21,752 nt of DNA from Silene noctiflora (lineage: Eukaryota; Streptophyta; Magnoliopsida; Caryophyllales; Caryophyllaceae). Under the pieces are notes generated by a model that was given only the letters and a program-made list of their open reading frames with translations, did no database searches and was not told where the DNA came from. Shown here piece by piece: positions 11,001 through 20,001 of this stretch; positions within the stretch are counted from its first letter, which is position 1, and each line of letters begins with the position of its first letter. The stretch spans positions 39,248-60,999 of the forward strand of contig VHZZ01003075.1 in the NCBI GenBank assembly GCA_009801015.1, read 5' to 3'. The position numbers were made by a program, and so were the translations under genes.

Positions 11001-14000
11001 ATTCTTCATTGTGTTGATTTGTTTTGGAATCTTTTTGTTGGTGGTTTCATGTTTTCCTTGCTTCCGATTGCTGATTTTGCATTTACATTCTCCATGACTT
11101 ATATACCTACAAGTTTAGATATGCTTTTTATCATGTTCTAGCCCCATCTTCTTCCTTTTCGCGCCATTTATTTTTTAGGTGTGCAACAAGTATAGTGTTG
11201 ATTTCAAAGGATGATTCTTGTCAGCTGATCCCGAATCATTTTGGATTAGGGGATTCTGATCATCTTTCCTAAATTCTGTAGGTTCTCAAGTTCTTGATGG
11301 AAAAAAATAGTATCAATGCCTTACATGGTCAAGTCACTATTGGTACCCTCATTTTGCAGGTAACACTAGATATCTGTTCTATTTCATATTGGTAAATTAT
11401 CTATTCCAATAACATATACTCCCTTTGTTTACTTGAATCCACTACATAGTATTTATTTATCTTGAGAGATGAAAAATATGTGAGTCTGGGCCCTAGACTC
11501 CACATGAGAGTGTTTTTTTTTGCATTATTTTATATTCAAAGAAGAAATGTAGTGAATTTATTTGGATGTCCCACACCGAAAATTGTAGTGATTCAAAATT
11601 AATAGAGCACGTGTTTTGATTGAGGAGAGGGTGTCAAGGATATGGCCAACGATACATATGAGTTCATGTCCATCTGTTAGTATTTCAGCTTGCAGTTTAT
11701 TAGCACTTACCTTCACTAGTGTACTGATTCTAGGACTGTACGGTGGGGTTACTTTTTGCTTTCTTACCGGTTCTCGGCGGCACTTCTGGTGTTCTTCAAG
11801 GAGTTATATCCATGGCTAAATCGTAAGTTACTTCTGTTCATCTGTTTATGTTTTTTTTATAACTTGGTAATCTTTGGAGTTATTTATTTACTTTACAATT
11901 TGTTTCGAATGTGTTAGTCACTGGTGTGACATTCACTTGGCAGCATCCAGTTTTTGTAGGTTACTTTGTACTAAGTGGAAGTCGGAAGTTGTAGAGGTTG
12001 TGTAGGGGGGTATTAAAAAGTTGATCCTTTTTATTACTGAAGATGAAAATGCCGTTACTGTCAGACATTAATTTCAAATCTGGAAATTTCGCATGCTAAT
12101 GTTAGTAATACAAGAGAGAACATCTAAGATACACATAATTTTTACCATAGAGGGTAAGTAGTCCTATACCAAAATCAATGTGAAAAGCTTTCCCGCTAGT
12201 TATTTTTCTGTTTTCTCATCAGTTATTCCCGTGCTGGGAATTAATAACCTTGATTTCTGGAGTATCATGATTGTCCAAACAAAAAAGGAAATTTGCAGCT
12301 GTTTCGCTTTAGAATTTGATGAAGGTCTAATTGCTCATCCAACATTGAACAACCCATTTCACTACATTGGCCAAGCCTTAGTTGTTATTTCCAAGATTTG
12401 GCTGTCATTTAAATCGGCATTTGCATTTTTAGCTGATCCAGCTGCTGCCCTGAGTGTTTCCATCTTCTGAAGACACCGGTTGGTTTGTAGACCCTGCAAG
12501 TCACAATCCCCCAAAATTAGTTTCACTTAAGGCTATTAAGCTAAATTGTTGCAAACTTGCCAGTATCAGTATTGTTTTTTAGTCTTTGGCAAAGAGCCAA
12601 CCACTATCAAACATTTCTCCTGTGCATTAGCCACTTCAGCATCAGATGCTTGGTGCTTCACCTGTCTTTACTCCGAGAGAGTATGTATTGTTTGTACTAT
12701 TACCTGCCTGCTGGACATGAGCATCATATTGAAATTATGGTATAGCTCACAGAGTGAATAGAGAAAGATGAATGGTACTTATTGCTGTGCTGGAGTGCTG
12801 TATTTGCATCTGTTAGGTATAATGTGTTTAATATGGTGAGGCCTGGAGGATTGTGTCTGCTACTAGATTGACAGAGTTATAATTGTGCACCCTGGGTGCT
12901 AGTGTTTGTTTGCATACAAAGTCGCACCCTCATTTTGTTTCTGGTTCTTTTTAAGCCAGCAATTTATCTGTTATATCATGGACAGTTTGAATGTCTCAGT
13001 CATCTCTCCTGTTTCATCACTCCCTGTTGGAAACAAAATATTCTTTTTGTCCTTGATTACATATTGCTCTGCTTCTGGAAATGTGATTGGAGATGATGTA
13101 TGAGATAGTACTGACAGAAGTACTTTGGTGGGATTTGGGAACAAAGATATTGCACGGTAATATATTGACATAATCAAAAGGAGTTGGTACATGTGTGCGG
13201 ACTACTATTGGAAGACAAGAATTTGTTTTTATGATTCATGTGAATCAAGGCTTTGCAAGTAGTCCTCTTTGCCATAATCAAGGTTGATTCAAGACGATAC
13301 ACCATGGTGGAGGATGATTGGAGATGACTTTGTGTTTGTTGATGAGATGAATTAAATGCTGAAGAAAGTAGCAATTGTTAAGGCAAAATTTGGAATCTTG
13401 AGGTTGTAGACCGAGTAGTACAGCCGAATATTGAAATGTGAGTTAAGTTTGGTTTTTTGCATGAGGAATGAGCGGACCTAGGGCATGGCTCTATCGACCG
13501 ATTCCCTTGGTCTTTTCATCCGAAAAATATATTAATCCACGAGGGATGAAAGTTCAAGTCCATTAGTAGTGCTCTTCCTTTATTTTTATTAATTTTGCCC
13601 AAGTTTTACCTACTCCACTTAAATGTGAACAATCTATAATTACTTCGTTTGATCAGCATATAGCAAATATAGCTAAGACATTGTTGGAGGATTGTTCAAT
13701 AATATTACCCCCGTATGTCAAAATTTCAATTGTGCACATTGTTTTCTAGCGTATTATATTTTTACCTACAGTTTCACCCTATTCACTTCCTTATTTTATG
13801 GTTATAAGGTTTTATGATCCTCACAGTGGCCGGTGTAGAAAAATTTCTGTATGGTGTCCCTTAAAATTTCCAAATCATTATTGCTTTAAATTTTAATTTC
13901 AATGATAAAATTAGACAAATTGCAAAAAGATTACTCCCTCCAATTCTTCGGAATTGCCCCATTTCTACTTTCTAGTTTCTACCTATTCTCAGAATGCCTC

Positions 14001-17000
14001 CATTTCCATTTTGAGCACGTTTTGTTTGGCTAAAATTCAATGGGGTGATGGTGAGACCCTTCACGGCACCATCCACTCACACCATTTGCATTCCGTAATA
14101 TTTGTGCAAAAGTAAATGATGCAATTCCGATTAGATGGAATAGTTTAAGGTGTATTGGGACCCACATCACTGCAACTAGATCCACTCCTACCCCCAGGCC
14201 AGATGCCTATTTATCTTCTTCTAAGCTGAAATCCTGAAATCCTTGTTCTGGCTCTGCCCCATTGTATTTCGAAGCTGTAAAATTCTCATCAATCTCTGTA
14301 ATTCTCATCAATTTCCGTAATTCCAGGGTATTACAACGTCGCTGTTACGTAACATACGGCCGAAATGTAACGGAGTTGGTGTTCATCGTTGTGATAAAAT
14401 CCGTTACATAACGTGGTATTAGAAAACAATGTTATTTCAGGTGTTTTTTTTCCCTTTTTTAGCGTATTGACGTTGGTAAATGTTATTTTTGGGATTTTTT
14501 GGCAAAGATGATTCTTCTTCAAAATAATGCGTGATTAAACGTTACCTTTTTGGTACACTTTTTGAAATTCTGATCGCATCGACCACCACACTTTATTTAC
14601 ATCCCCGATATTCTGATACCGTGATTCTGCGACCGTTGCCATTATCGCCACCGTTGCCACAACCAGTACGACATTTTAATAGCGTGGTAATTTTTATATT
14701 TTGTCTAAGGTGCATTTAATACTGCACATTTACTACTTCAAATGGTGTAGCATGTATGAAGAAGAGACCATACAAGGGAATAGAAGCTACACATATTGAA
14801 ATTGGACGCCATATCAAGTTATTTTGTTTTGAACTCTTAACGCATGTGGTAAAACAAAATTCCTGCCATGTCTGCTGTGGGATCTGTTACGTAGGATGTC
14901 TGATCCACGACATTCTGATGCTGCGACTTCACGACCGTGGACTCCATGTGCAGAGACTATCATCTTAGATGGGAATGTTGTCCGTGGTTCCAACTTATTT
15001 CACTTTTTAGAATTTGTTATCTAAGATAATGAGGCAGTGAGGAACTATATAAAGAATTAGAAGAGTTTCACCAGCAAGAAGGCAATTTTGAATTTGAAGC
15101 ATGTGGTGCTATATGCTTGGATGCATGATATCACATTTGAGTCAGTGATGCCTCATCCTTGTCAGATTATTCAATGTAGGTCGAAGACTTGTTATTGAGA
15201 TTTGTTATTATGGTCTAAATCTCGGTCACTGCATTGTAAACGTGGCAACTATTGCCTCAAAATGCTGTTGCATTAGCTTTCACCGGTGAGGTGTTGTGGT
15301 CCTATTTGTTATTAATTCTCATGACGCATTTAATATGACTTTTTTCATATTACAATGGTGTTTGTACTCCTCTCCACCTCTTCTCCTTTTTTTAACCCCT
15401 TGGTACGATGTCTTTTAGAATTAGGTAACCTTGTGTTCATCTGACAATGTTATTAGCAAGGAGAGTGAGTGCGGGTTTGGCAATTCTCTGGTCCCGCCTT
15501 AAAATGAACAAACATTGCGCTTCATATTGACATGTTTATTCCTTGAGTAAAATATCTTAATTTTATATGTATTTTTTTCCTGTGATTTTTCATCACTTGC
15601 CTAGATTTTTTTTGGATTTCACTTCACATAATATTTTATTTTTTTTGAATTTCACATTTCCTAGTGTATATATATTATCGTACATTGTATATCACATATT
15701 TCCAAATGACAATTCTCTCATAAACTTCTAAAATGAATTTTATGTGCAGGTTTCTTACTTTGATCACCTTTTTGGCTATCTTATCATTGCTGACTCGAAC
15801 TATTGTTCCATGGTTCCTGAAGCTGATGATAAGTCTTTCTTCGCAGGTAAGCCAATTCAAGACGCAATCCTCTTTTCTTGTTTTGCCTTCTTTTAATAGT
15901 GACTATAATCATCTTTGTTCTCTGCAGACAAATGAACTCTATCAATTAGCATCGGTGGCATTCTGTTTGCTTGTTGCTTGGGTGAGGCTCAATTGATTCT
16001 TTATTTGTTTGTGATCTCTCTCTGTTTTACGCCTTTCTGGTATACTTGACAGTTTGATCTTTGAATTGTTATAATTTACATTTTCATTACATTTTCCATA
16101 ATGACATTATTCAGCTCATATAGTGTATACTATTTATGCTAACATGGGTGGCGGGTTCTTTCGGTGGTGGATGATGTTGGGGTTGCTTTTAGCGGCGGCT
16201 GGTGTAGAGAGATGGTATTTGTTGCTGGGCTGGTTTCTGGTTGGTGAGGGAGAAGTGTGAAATAAGGGTATTATTTTCATTCCTCCCATTTCTTAAAGAA
16301 TGGGGTGAATGATATGAGAAGAAAAATAAAAATTGGAGGTAGTACATATTATGACGCTTTTGTTACAAATCGGTAACTAAAACATACCCGTTGATTTTAA
16401 CTTATAACTTTATAAGGTAATTTTCCGCCAGTTTTACTTTGTTGAAATCTTAGTTGTAATGTTTTCTGGCTTTTTAATGGCAACTGAAATGATATTAATG
16501 CAGAAGGCAGGAAATTACTTTAAAAAGTTGACCAAAGCTCATTAGGGTATGAGTTAACCTTTTTTTTTCATCGGTCTCCCACTTTTCAAAATATGTGAGG
16601 GGAATTTGGAAGAATGGGAGGAACATCAAGAAAAGAGGGTGAAAATTATTTCTAAGTTAAAAGAAGTAGAAATTTGTAACACACTATATTTCCTGAGTAC
16701 AAGTGTATCTATTACTTCGTATTAATTAATTTCCTCTTATACATTCTCAATTTGGGGAATGTAGCCATGTAGGTAGGCACATATTTCCACATTTACCTGC
16801 AATAATCTTTGGTAAACTGGAATAAAAGTCAACAATATATCTACGCTCAATGGCTCCTGCAACTTGCAGGGTAAGGGGAGATCGAATATACCCCCCCTAC
16901 TTATCTACACAATGAGATTTTATTTGGTCGTGGTTGTGCCCACTGCTTAGTTTTTGTTGTCATCAGCAATCTCTTGCTCTTCACATTCTTTACTTTCTCA

Positions 17001-20000
17001 CGGTCATCAACTTTGACATTTTTTTTGAGTCTAGTGCACCACTTCCAATTTTGTCTCATGCTCATCTTAGATTGTTCAATTGTTGAAAATATAGTTGTAG
17101 AAGGCTTTTACTACATGTCTACATGGTCAACTGCTCCAATCGTACAAATATTCTAAGCTCAAAGCCAGATTGTGGCTACTTGTTGGAACAGTAGCACTAC
17201 AAATTTTTCTCCGTTCATGAAGAACTTGCTTCTTTGTGACATATTCAGCAGGCGTAACTAACTCGAGTGGAGTAGTTGTTGCAATTTTTTGCTGCAGCTA
17301 TATTAGATTCGCTACATGATTTTAAATCTTTGTTTCAACCCTGATTTCCTAATCGGTCTTCATGAAATAACCTTGGTCCTTGCACCATAAATGCAACTTG
17401 TCACAATGCAGTATGGCAGGCAGATTTGATATCATAAATCCATTTGTCAGTGCCCTACATATTAAATCTCGGTCTGATATTGGATTCTGATCACGGTCCT
17501 TGCGCTATAAATGCAGCAGATACTGTAAAAAAAATGTAGTAGCTCGAACCTCCAAAACTTTTATAACTGGTTGTGATGACACCCGGCCTGGATTTGATAC
17601 CAACATTACCAATATACCATATGTGCCTAACTTGTACTACTTGTTGAATCACTGAATGCAATCTTGTATTTAAGATTTAAGTTTCCTATAGATATGAAAA
17701 TTTCTTATCCAAGCTCAATATTCTCCGTGGACCATAATTTTCAGAATAAGATATCCTACTTGAGAGACAAGGCATAACATTTTGGCACGTGAAAGTCTGA
17801 AAGCCATACGTGAGAAAAATATAATTTTGCTTGATGTATTTACTTTCTTTGATGAGACTTGAGCAAGATTAGCCCCATCTGGACGAACTTTCATCTCTAG
17901 TGTATTAGGCATTCTCTAGTCTGGTATTAGTCAAGTTCTTTATGAATGATCGTGAGACTTGTGACGTGGAGAGAAAGCACTTGTGAGTTGTGAATGGGAG
18001 CCATGCCTAATGAGCCATATCGTTATCATCACCATGGAAAGTAGAAACATGTTTGACGAAGTAAAAATATACAAAGTAGGGTGGGCTTAAGTACTTTGAG
18101 GTTGAACTGTGTCTTCTGGTTGTACCTCTACATTATGTTAATATGTCTACTGCATGTTCATTGTAGCTCACATTTGATTCATGATTCGAATCTCTTCACT
18201 TCCTTTTCAGTTATGTAAATATGTTGGAACATATGGAGCATGTTATGTGTGTATTAAGATGTGTGTATTTTATCAGTGTAGTGATAAGCTGGGGCTGAGC
18301 CTTGAGCTGGGGTCTTTTGCTGCGGGAGTAATGATTTCAACTACTGATCTGGCTCAACATACGCTGGAACAAGTAAGTTTTGATTGGCTTATTTCCTGAT
18401 ATTACTTGTGAACTTAGTTCAAGCTATTGCATTTGTTGCCATTAGCTTTTGTTTGTATCAATGCCTACTCCCTCTGTTGTAAGTCATGACGGCAGAGAAA
18501 GGAAGAAGGTTGTTAATCTTGAGAACTCGTTTGCACCGAGAATCATTCTCTAGCAAATAATTGGTCCTGTACGACTGCTATATTTAGATAAAGATATTAT
18601 CTTTTTTGTTTGTTCGTTTCCTGTGGAAATGCTTTATATTGCAGATTATCCTTTGTTATATAAGTTACACACACTTTTGTAGGTCGAGCCTATAAGGAAC
18701 TTCTTTGCCGCTCTATTTCTCGCAAGCATTGGGATGCTCATTCATGTTCATTTCCTCTGGAATCATGTGGATATTCTGCTGGCAGCTGTCATATTGGTTA
18801 TTATCATAAAAACTATTGTGGTGGCAACAGTAGTGAAAGCATTTGGATACAACAACAAGACATCACTCCTTGTAAGATTCTAGCTGCGGTACAAATTCAA
18901 AATGTAGCCTTGTTATTGTACTGTTCTGTATCTATCTTAGTTTGTTAATAAATTTTTGTTATAGGTTGGGATGTCCTTGGCACAAATTGGGGAATTTGCT
19001 TTTGTTCTTTTAAGTCGTGCTTCTAATTTGCACCTAGTTGAGGTTAGTATTCTGTTTCCGTCGTTTCAGTGGAAAAGATTAATTGAGTTACAAGGCTTTT
19101 TTGCTAAAATAGTTATGGCCGGGGAGTGGGAATATTGCATGTTAAATACCCGTCCTTACTTCCAAGACCTTATGAGTTTCAAGTGATGGCTTGATTTTTT
19201 CCATCCAATTGCTTTGCTCTTATGCTTCTTACTGTGTTTGAGGCACTCTTTTGCAGGGGAAAGTTTACTTGCTACTGCTTGGCACAACAGCTCTCAGTCT
19301 GGTGAGTTAAATTGTAGGGAGTAACAAGTTGCACCTTAGCTGTATCATCAGAAATCAATTTTTTTATGCACTTGTCTTATTGTTGGACTATGAAGTTCAT
19401 GTTAGCTGAATTTTTAGAGATTGATATTTTTTTATGCACGTCTTCTTCTCTCCACCTCATAGCTGAAAAAGCATGGAGTTGACTGAAGTTAGCGAGTTAT
19501 GTAGTTTTACTGCTTTTACACCATTATATTTTTTAAAGCCACAAGATGGAGAATTTTCAACACATATTTACTCGCACAATCAGAAATTGGAAAGATCTGT
19601 GTTACACAAGGCAAAATATTAGTGATTATGATCTAAAATGGTAGATGTGTATGTCACAGAAGATCTGACCTTATGATTTGGTGATTACAGGTGACAACGC
19701 CGTTGCTCTTTAAACTAATACCTGCTGTTGTACATCTGGGAGTCTTGTTGCGGTGGTTCTCTCCCGACATCTCAGCTGAGGTAATCATTTGTAATTCTGC
19801 ATCGTCCGTGTTCAGTCAGATTACAATATGTTTGAAAATGTTTGTTTCCAGACACTTTTCCTTGTTTGTTCATGAATTTTAAGTTATTGGGGTTATCTTG
19901 TCTATGGCTTATCCTCCCAGATTGGATATAAAGGAGATATCCTACGTGCCGACAGCGCTAAGCGTATATCTTTGATCGTCCAAGGCCCTCATGATTCCTG

Positions 20001-20001
20001 A
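4742..20001 (+). CDS. KEA4/5/6: K+ efflux antiporter, KEA4/5/6 clade (20 coding exons, complete)
   Basis: This gene encodes a CPA2-family K+/H+ antiporter. Plant KEA4, KEA5 and KEA6 act in Golgi, trans-Golgi and prevacuolar membranes in pH and K+ homeostasis. The exons are 4742-5057, 5265-5308, 6205-6263, 6994-7072, 7199-7260, 7337-7412, 9244-9318, 9476-9547, 9638-9721, 10618-10686, 11282-11359, 11734-11822, 15750-15846, 15928-15981, 18277-18372, 18683-18871, 18965-19042, 19257-19301, 19691-19780 and 19921-20001. All introns are GT-AG, the phases agree, and the total is 1833 nt or 610 residues. In order the protein has a signal peptide (about 1-37), a variable lumenal region with NANANANVN, the conserved ADMFDRALEKEFPE (near 90-105), and a transporter domain (about 188-575). 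Family motifs include GYLLAGSIVGPGG, LLFALGLEFS, Gln338-Asp339, LELGSFAAGVMIS and AQIGEFAF. It lacks the C-terminal KTN/RCK domain of KEA1-3, as expected for this clade. Family relatives are about 570-590 residues; the excess is in the N-terminus. Which paralogue it is remains unresolved. Confidence 0.95.
5265..5308 (+). CDS. KEA exon 2
   Basis: Residues 106-120, reading VADSGSFNNSVAEQQ, which matches the conserved SGSFNNSVA(D/E)QQ block of the clade. The acceptor is TTGCAG|TT and the donor CAG|GTTAAA. The 44-nt length restores phase 0. Confidence 0.92.
5309..6204 (+). other. Intron 2 (896 bp), no gene
   Basis: AT-rich intron with donor GTTAAA and acceptor TTCAG. A Stowaway-like end, TA followed by CTCCCTTCAACC, starts at 5637, without a matching right end. 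Short open frames inside (for example 5908-6153) resemble no known protein. Confidence 0.8.
6205..6263 (+). CDS. KEA exon 3
   Basis: Residues 121-139 plus two bases, reading AVLETVARVKPKNNETKED and continuing the family's AVLETVARVK block. The acceptor is TTCAG|GCT and the donor AA|GTATGT, phase 2. Confidence 0.93.
6645..6892. mobile_element. Stowaway-like MITE in intron 3
   Basis: A 248-bp element flanked by TA on both sides (6643-6644 and 6893-6894), the target duplication of Tc1/mariner elements. The left end is CTCCCCCCTTCCCA and the right end, reverse complemented, is CTCCCTCCATCCCATC. It has no coding capacity. It fills a third of intron 3 (6264-6993) and ends 101 bp before exon 4. Confidence 0.75.
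6994..7072 (+). CDS. KEA exon 4
   Basis: Completes Lys140 and runs to residue 166. It contains SFQLHHVFNLDSENRAEDTP and then TLIDRK, matching the family block SFQ(F/L)HDVFNLD. The acceptor is TTTAG|G, exactly 101 bp after a Stowaway-like MITE. The donor is AAG|GTACGC. Confidence 0.93.
7199..7260 (+). CDS. KEA exon 5
   Basis: Residues 167-186 plus two bases, reading DNVFIISNTKSKYPMLQLDL. It is the end of the soluble N-terminal region, just before the first core membrane segment. The acceptor is ACCAG|GAT and the donor AG|GTTAGT, phase 2. Confidence 0.93.
7337..7412 (+). CDS. KEA exon 6: first core transmembrane segment
   Basis: Completes Arg187 and encodes residues 188-212: LISELVVVIVSATCGGIAFA followed by CAGQP. 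This hydrophobic stretch begins the CPA2 exchanger domain. Intron 5 before it is the shortest, at 76 bp. The donor is CCG|GTATGA, phase 0. Confidence 0.94.
7413..9243 (+). other. Intron 6 (1831 bp), no gene
   Basis: AT-rich intron with donor GTATGA and acceptor GGCAG. A G-rich run (AGGGGGGATGGGGGTGG) sits near 8448-8465. I recognise no mobile element and no exon-like or RNA-like structure. Confidence 0.75.
9244..9318 (+). CDS. KEA exon 7: GYLLAGSIVGPGG motif
   Basis: Residues 213-237. It carries GYLLAGSIVGPGG, the family signature at a membrane helix, then FSFVTEMVQ. It follows a 1.83-kb intron. The acceptor is GGCAG|GTT and the donor CAG|GTATGC, phase 0. Confidence 0.95.
9476..9547 (+). CDS. 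KEA exon 8: GLEFS motif
   Basis: Residues 238-261, containing VETVAQFGVIFLLFALGLEF then SAAK. The LLFALGLEFS block is highly conserved in CPA2 antiporters. The acceptor is CTGCAG|GTT and the donor AAG|GTTTTT. Confidence 0.95.
9638..9721 (+). CDS. KEA exon 9
   Basis: Residues 262-289: LRVVRAVAILGGLSQIFLFM then FLCGVTAS, one membrane helix with a charged cytosolic lead-in. The acceptor is TTTCAG|CTT and the donor TCA|GTATGT, phase 0. Confidence 0.94.
9722..10617 (+). other. Intron 9 (896 bp), no gene
   Basis: Donor GTATGT and acceptor TTGCAG. AT-rich, with no recognisable element. The open frames in it match no family I know. Confidence 0.75.
10618..10686 (+). CDS. KEA exon 10: SMSSTAVV motif
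   Basis: Residues 290-312: LCGAKISEGVFIGLFLSMSS then TAV. The SMSSTAVV block completed by exon 11 is a conserved CPA2 membrane motif. The acceptor is TTGCAG|CTA and the donor GTT|GTACGT, phase 0. Confidence 0.95.
10687..11281 (+). other. Intron 10 (595 bp), no gene
   Basis: Donor GTACGT and acceptor CTGTAG, T-rich throughout. No repeat or gene seen. Confidence 0.75.
11282..11359 (+). CDS. KEA exon 11: ends on the Gln of the QD motif
   Basis: Residues 313-338: VLKFLMEKNSINALHGQVTI then GTLILQ. The final residue, Gln338, is the first half of the Gln-Asp pair expected to bind the transported cation. The acceptor is TGTAG|GTT and the donor CAG|GTAACA, phase 0. Confidence 0.95.
11419..11605. mobile_element. 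Degenerate Stowaway-like MITE in intron 11
   Basis: TA followed by CTCCCTTTGTTTACTTGAAT begins at 11417. Its inverted arm is seen as TGTAGTGATTCAA near 11584-11596 and as ATGTAGTGAATTTATTTGGA near 11548-11567. The element fills half of intron 11 (11360-11733). The right terminus is eroded, so the end coordinate is approximate. Confidence 0.45.
11734..11822 (+). CDS. KEA exon 12: begins on the Asp of the QD motif
   Basis: Residues 339-367 plus two bases: DCTVGLLFAFLPVLGGTSGV then LQGVISMAK and part of Ser368. Asp339 is the likely transport carboxylate. Relatives usually have DCAVGLLFALLPVLGG, so Thr341 and Phe347 are mild changes. The donor is TC|GTAAGT, phase 2. Confidence 0.95.
13934..14143. 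mobile_element. Degenerate Stowaway-like MITE in intron 12
   Basis: TA followed by CTCCCTCCAATTCTTCGGAA begins at 13932. The inverted arm GCAATTCCGATTAGATGGAA at 14121-14140 matches the reverse complement of that end with small losses at the tip. Length is about 210 bp, with no coding capacity. Confidence 0.6.
14331..14968. repeat. CpG-rich dispersed repeat in intron 12, unclassified
   Basis: The stretch opens near the palindrome TGTTACGTAACA (14343-14354) and has further CGTTACATAACG-like motifs (near 14401-14412) and CTGTTACGTAGG (near 14884-14895). Two 32-bp units at 14606-14637 and 14909-14940 share 23 positions, and eight of nine differences are transitions. CpG density is well above the rest of the intron. 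It looks like a decayed methylated transposon, but no class-specific ends were found. Confidence 0.4.
15750..15846 (+). CDS. KEA exon 13
   Basis: Completes Ser368 and runs to residue 400: FLTLITFLAILSLLTRTIVP then WFLKLMISLSSQ. The first half of this helix differs more from relatives than other exons, but the length is kept. It follows the 3.93-kb intron. The acceptor is GTGCAG|G and the donor CAG|GTAAGC. Confidence 0.93.
15928..15981 (+). CDS. KEA exon 14
   Basis: Residues 401-418: TNELYQLASVAFCLLVAW, matching the family's TNELYQLA(A/S)VAFCLLVAW. The acceptor is CTGCAG|ACA and the donor TGG|GTGAGG, phase 0. Confidence 0.95.
15982..18276 (+). other. Intron 14 (2295 bp), no gene
   Basis: Donor GTGAGG and acceptor ATCAG. 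It has an imperfect hairpin at 16278-16311 (13 of 17 bases pair) and a direct repeat of GGTCCTTGC(A/G)C(C/T)ATAAATGCA at 17375-17396 and 17495-17516. Neither identifies an element, and no gene was recognised. Confidence 0.75.
18277..18372 (+). CDS. KEA exon 15: LELGSFAAGVMIS motif
   Basis: Residues 419-450: CSDKLGLSLELGSFAAGVMI then STTDLAQHTLEQ. The LG(S/A)FxAG block is a conserved CPA2 helix. It follows a 2.3-kb intron. The acceptor is ATCAG|TGT and the donor CAA|GTAAGT. Confidence 0.95.
18373..18682 (+). other. Intron 15 (310 bp), with MITE end fragment
   Basis: Donor GTAAGT and acceptor TGTAG. TA followed by CTCCCTCTGTTGTAAGTCAT at 18466-18487 resembles a Stowaway end without a partner, so it may be a truncated copy. 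Confidence 0.4.
18683..18871 (+). CDS. KEA exon 16: largest core exon
   Basis: Residues 451-513, 63 codons. It starts VEPIRNFFAALFLASIGMLI, the family's FF.ALF..SIGM motif, continues through VHFLWNHVDILLAAV and an Ile/Val-rich helix, and ends KAFGYNNKTSLL. The acceptor is TGTAG|GTC and the donor CTT|GTAAGA. Confidence 0.96.
18965..19042 (+). CDS. KEA exon 17: AQIGEFAFVL motif
   Basis: Residues 514-539: VGMSLAQIGEFAFVLLSRAS then NLHLVE. GEF is a near-invariant CPA2 motif. The acceptor is TATAG|GTT and the donor GAG|GTTAGT, phase 0. Confidence 0.95.
19257..19301 (+). CDS. KEA exon 18
   Basis: Residues 540-554: GKVYLLLLGTTALSL, part of a membrane helix. The acceptor is TTGCAG|GGG and the donor CTG|GTGAGT, phase 0. 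Confidence 0.94.
19302..19690 (+). other. Intron 18 (389 bp), no gene
   Basis: Donor GTGAGT and acceptor TTACAG. AT-rich, nothing else recognised. Confidence 0.8.
19691..19780 (+). CDS. KEA exon 19: last membrane segment
   Basis: Residues 555-584: VTTPLLFKLIPAVVHLGVLL then RWFSPDISAE. It matches the conserved VTTPLLFKLIPAVVHLGVLLRWF end of the exchanger domain. The acceptor is TTACAG|GTG and the donor GAG|GTAATC. Confidence 0.95.
19921..20001 (+). CDS. KEA exon 20: C-terminal tail and stop
   Basis: Residues 585-610 and TGA: IGYKGDILRADSAKRISLIV then QGPHDS. The short basic tail replaces the KTN domain of KEA1-3. The acceptor is TCCCAG|ATT. The ending HDS agrees with the tail I recall for other members of the clade. 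Confidence 0.94.
   Translation: MGYKGDILRADSAKRISLIVQGPHDS

Larger units (their letters stand above)
11823..15749 (+). other. Intron 12 (3927 bp), the largest, with repeat relics
   Basis: Donor GTAAGT and acceptor GTGCAG, joining the two halves of Ser368. It holds a MITE at 13934-14143 and a CpG-rich dispersed repeat at 14331-14968. The segments 11823-13930 and 14970-15749 hold no recognisable gene. The open frame at 12180-12470 has no familiar motif. Confidence 0.8.

Noticed and set aside
12180..12470. 96-codon open frame in intron 12 as a possible nested gene
   Set aside because: Its start is not an ATG, its composition is intronic and it has no recognisable domain or splice partner.
4742..20001. 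Possibility that the gene is a KEA1-3 type with a KTN/RCK domain or a CHX-type exchanger
   Set aside because: The C-terminus stops 26 codons after the last membrane exon without a nucleotide-binding fold, and the N-terminal ADMFDRALEKEFPE and SGSFNNSVAEQQ blocks are specific to the KEA4/5/6 clade.
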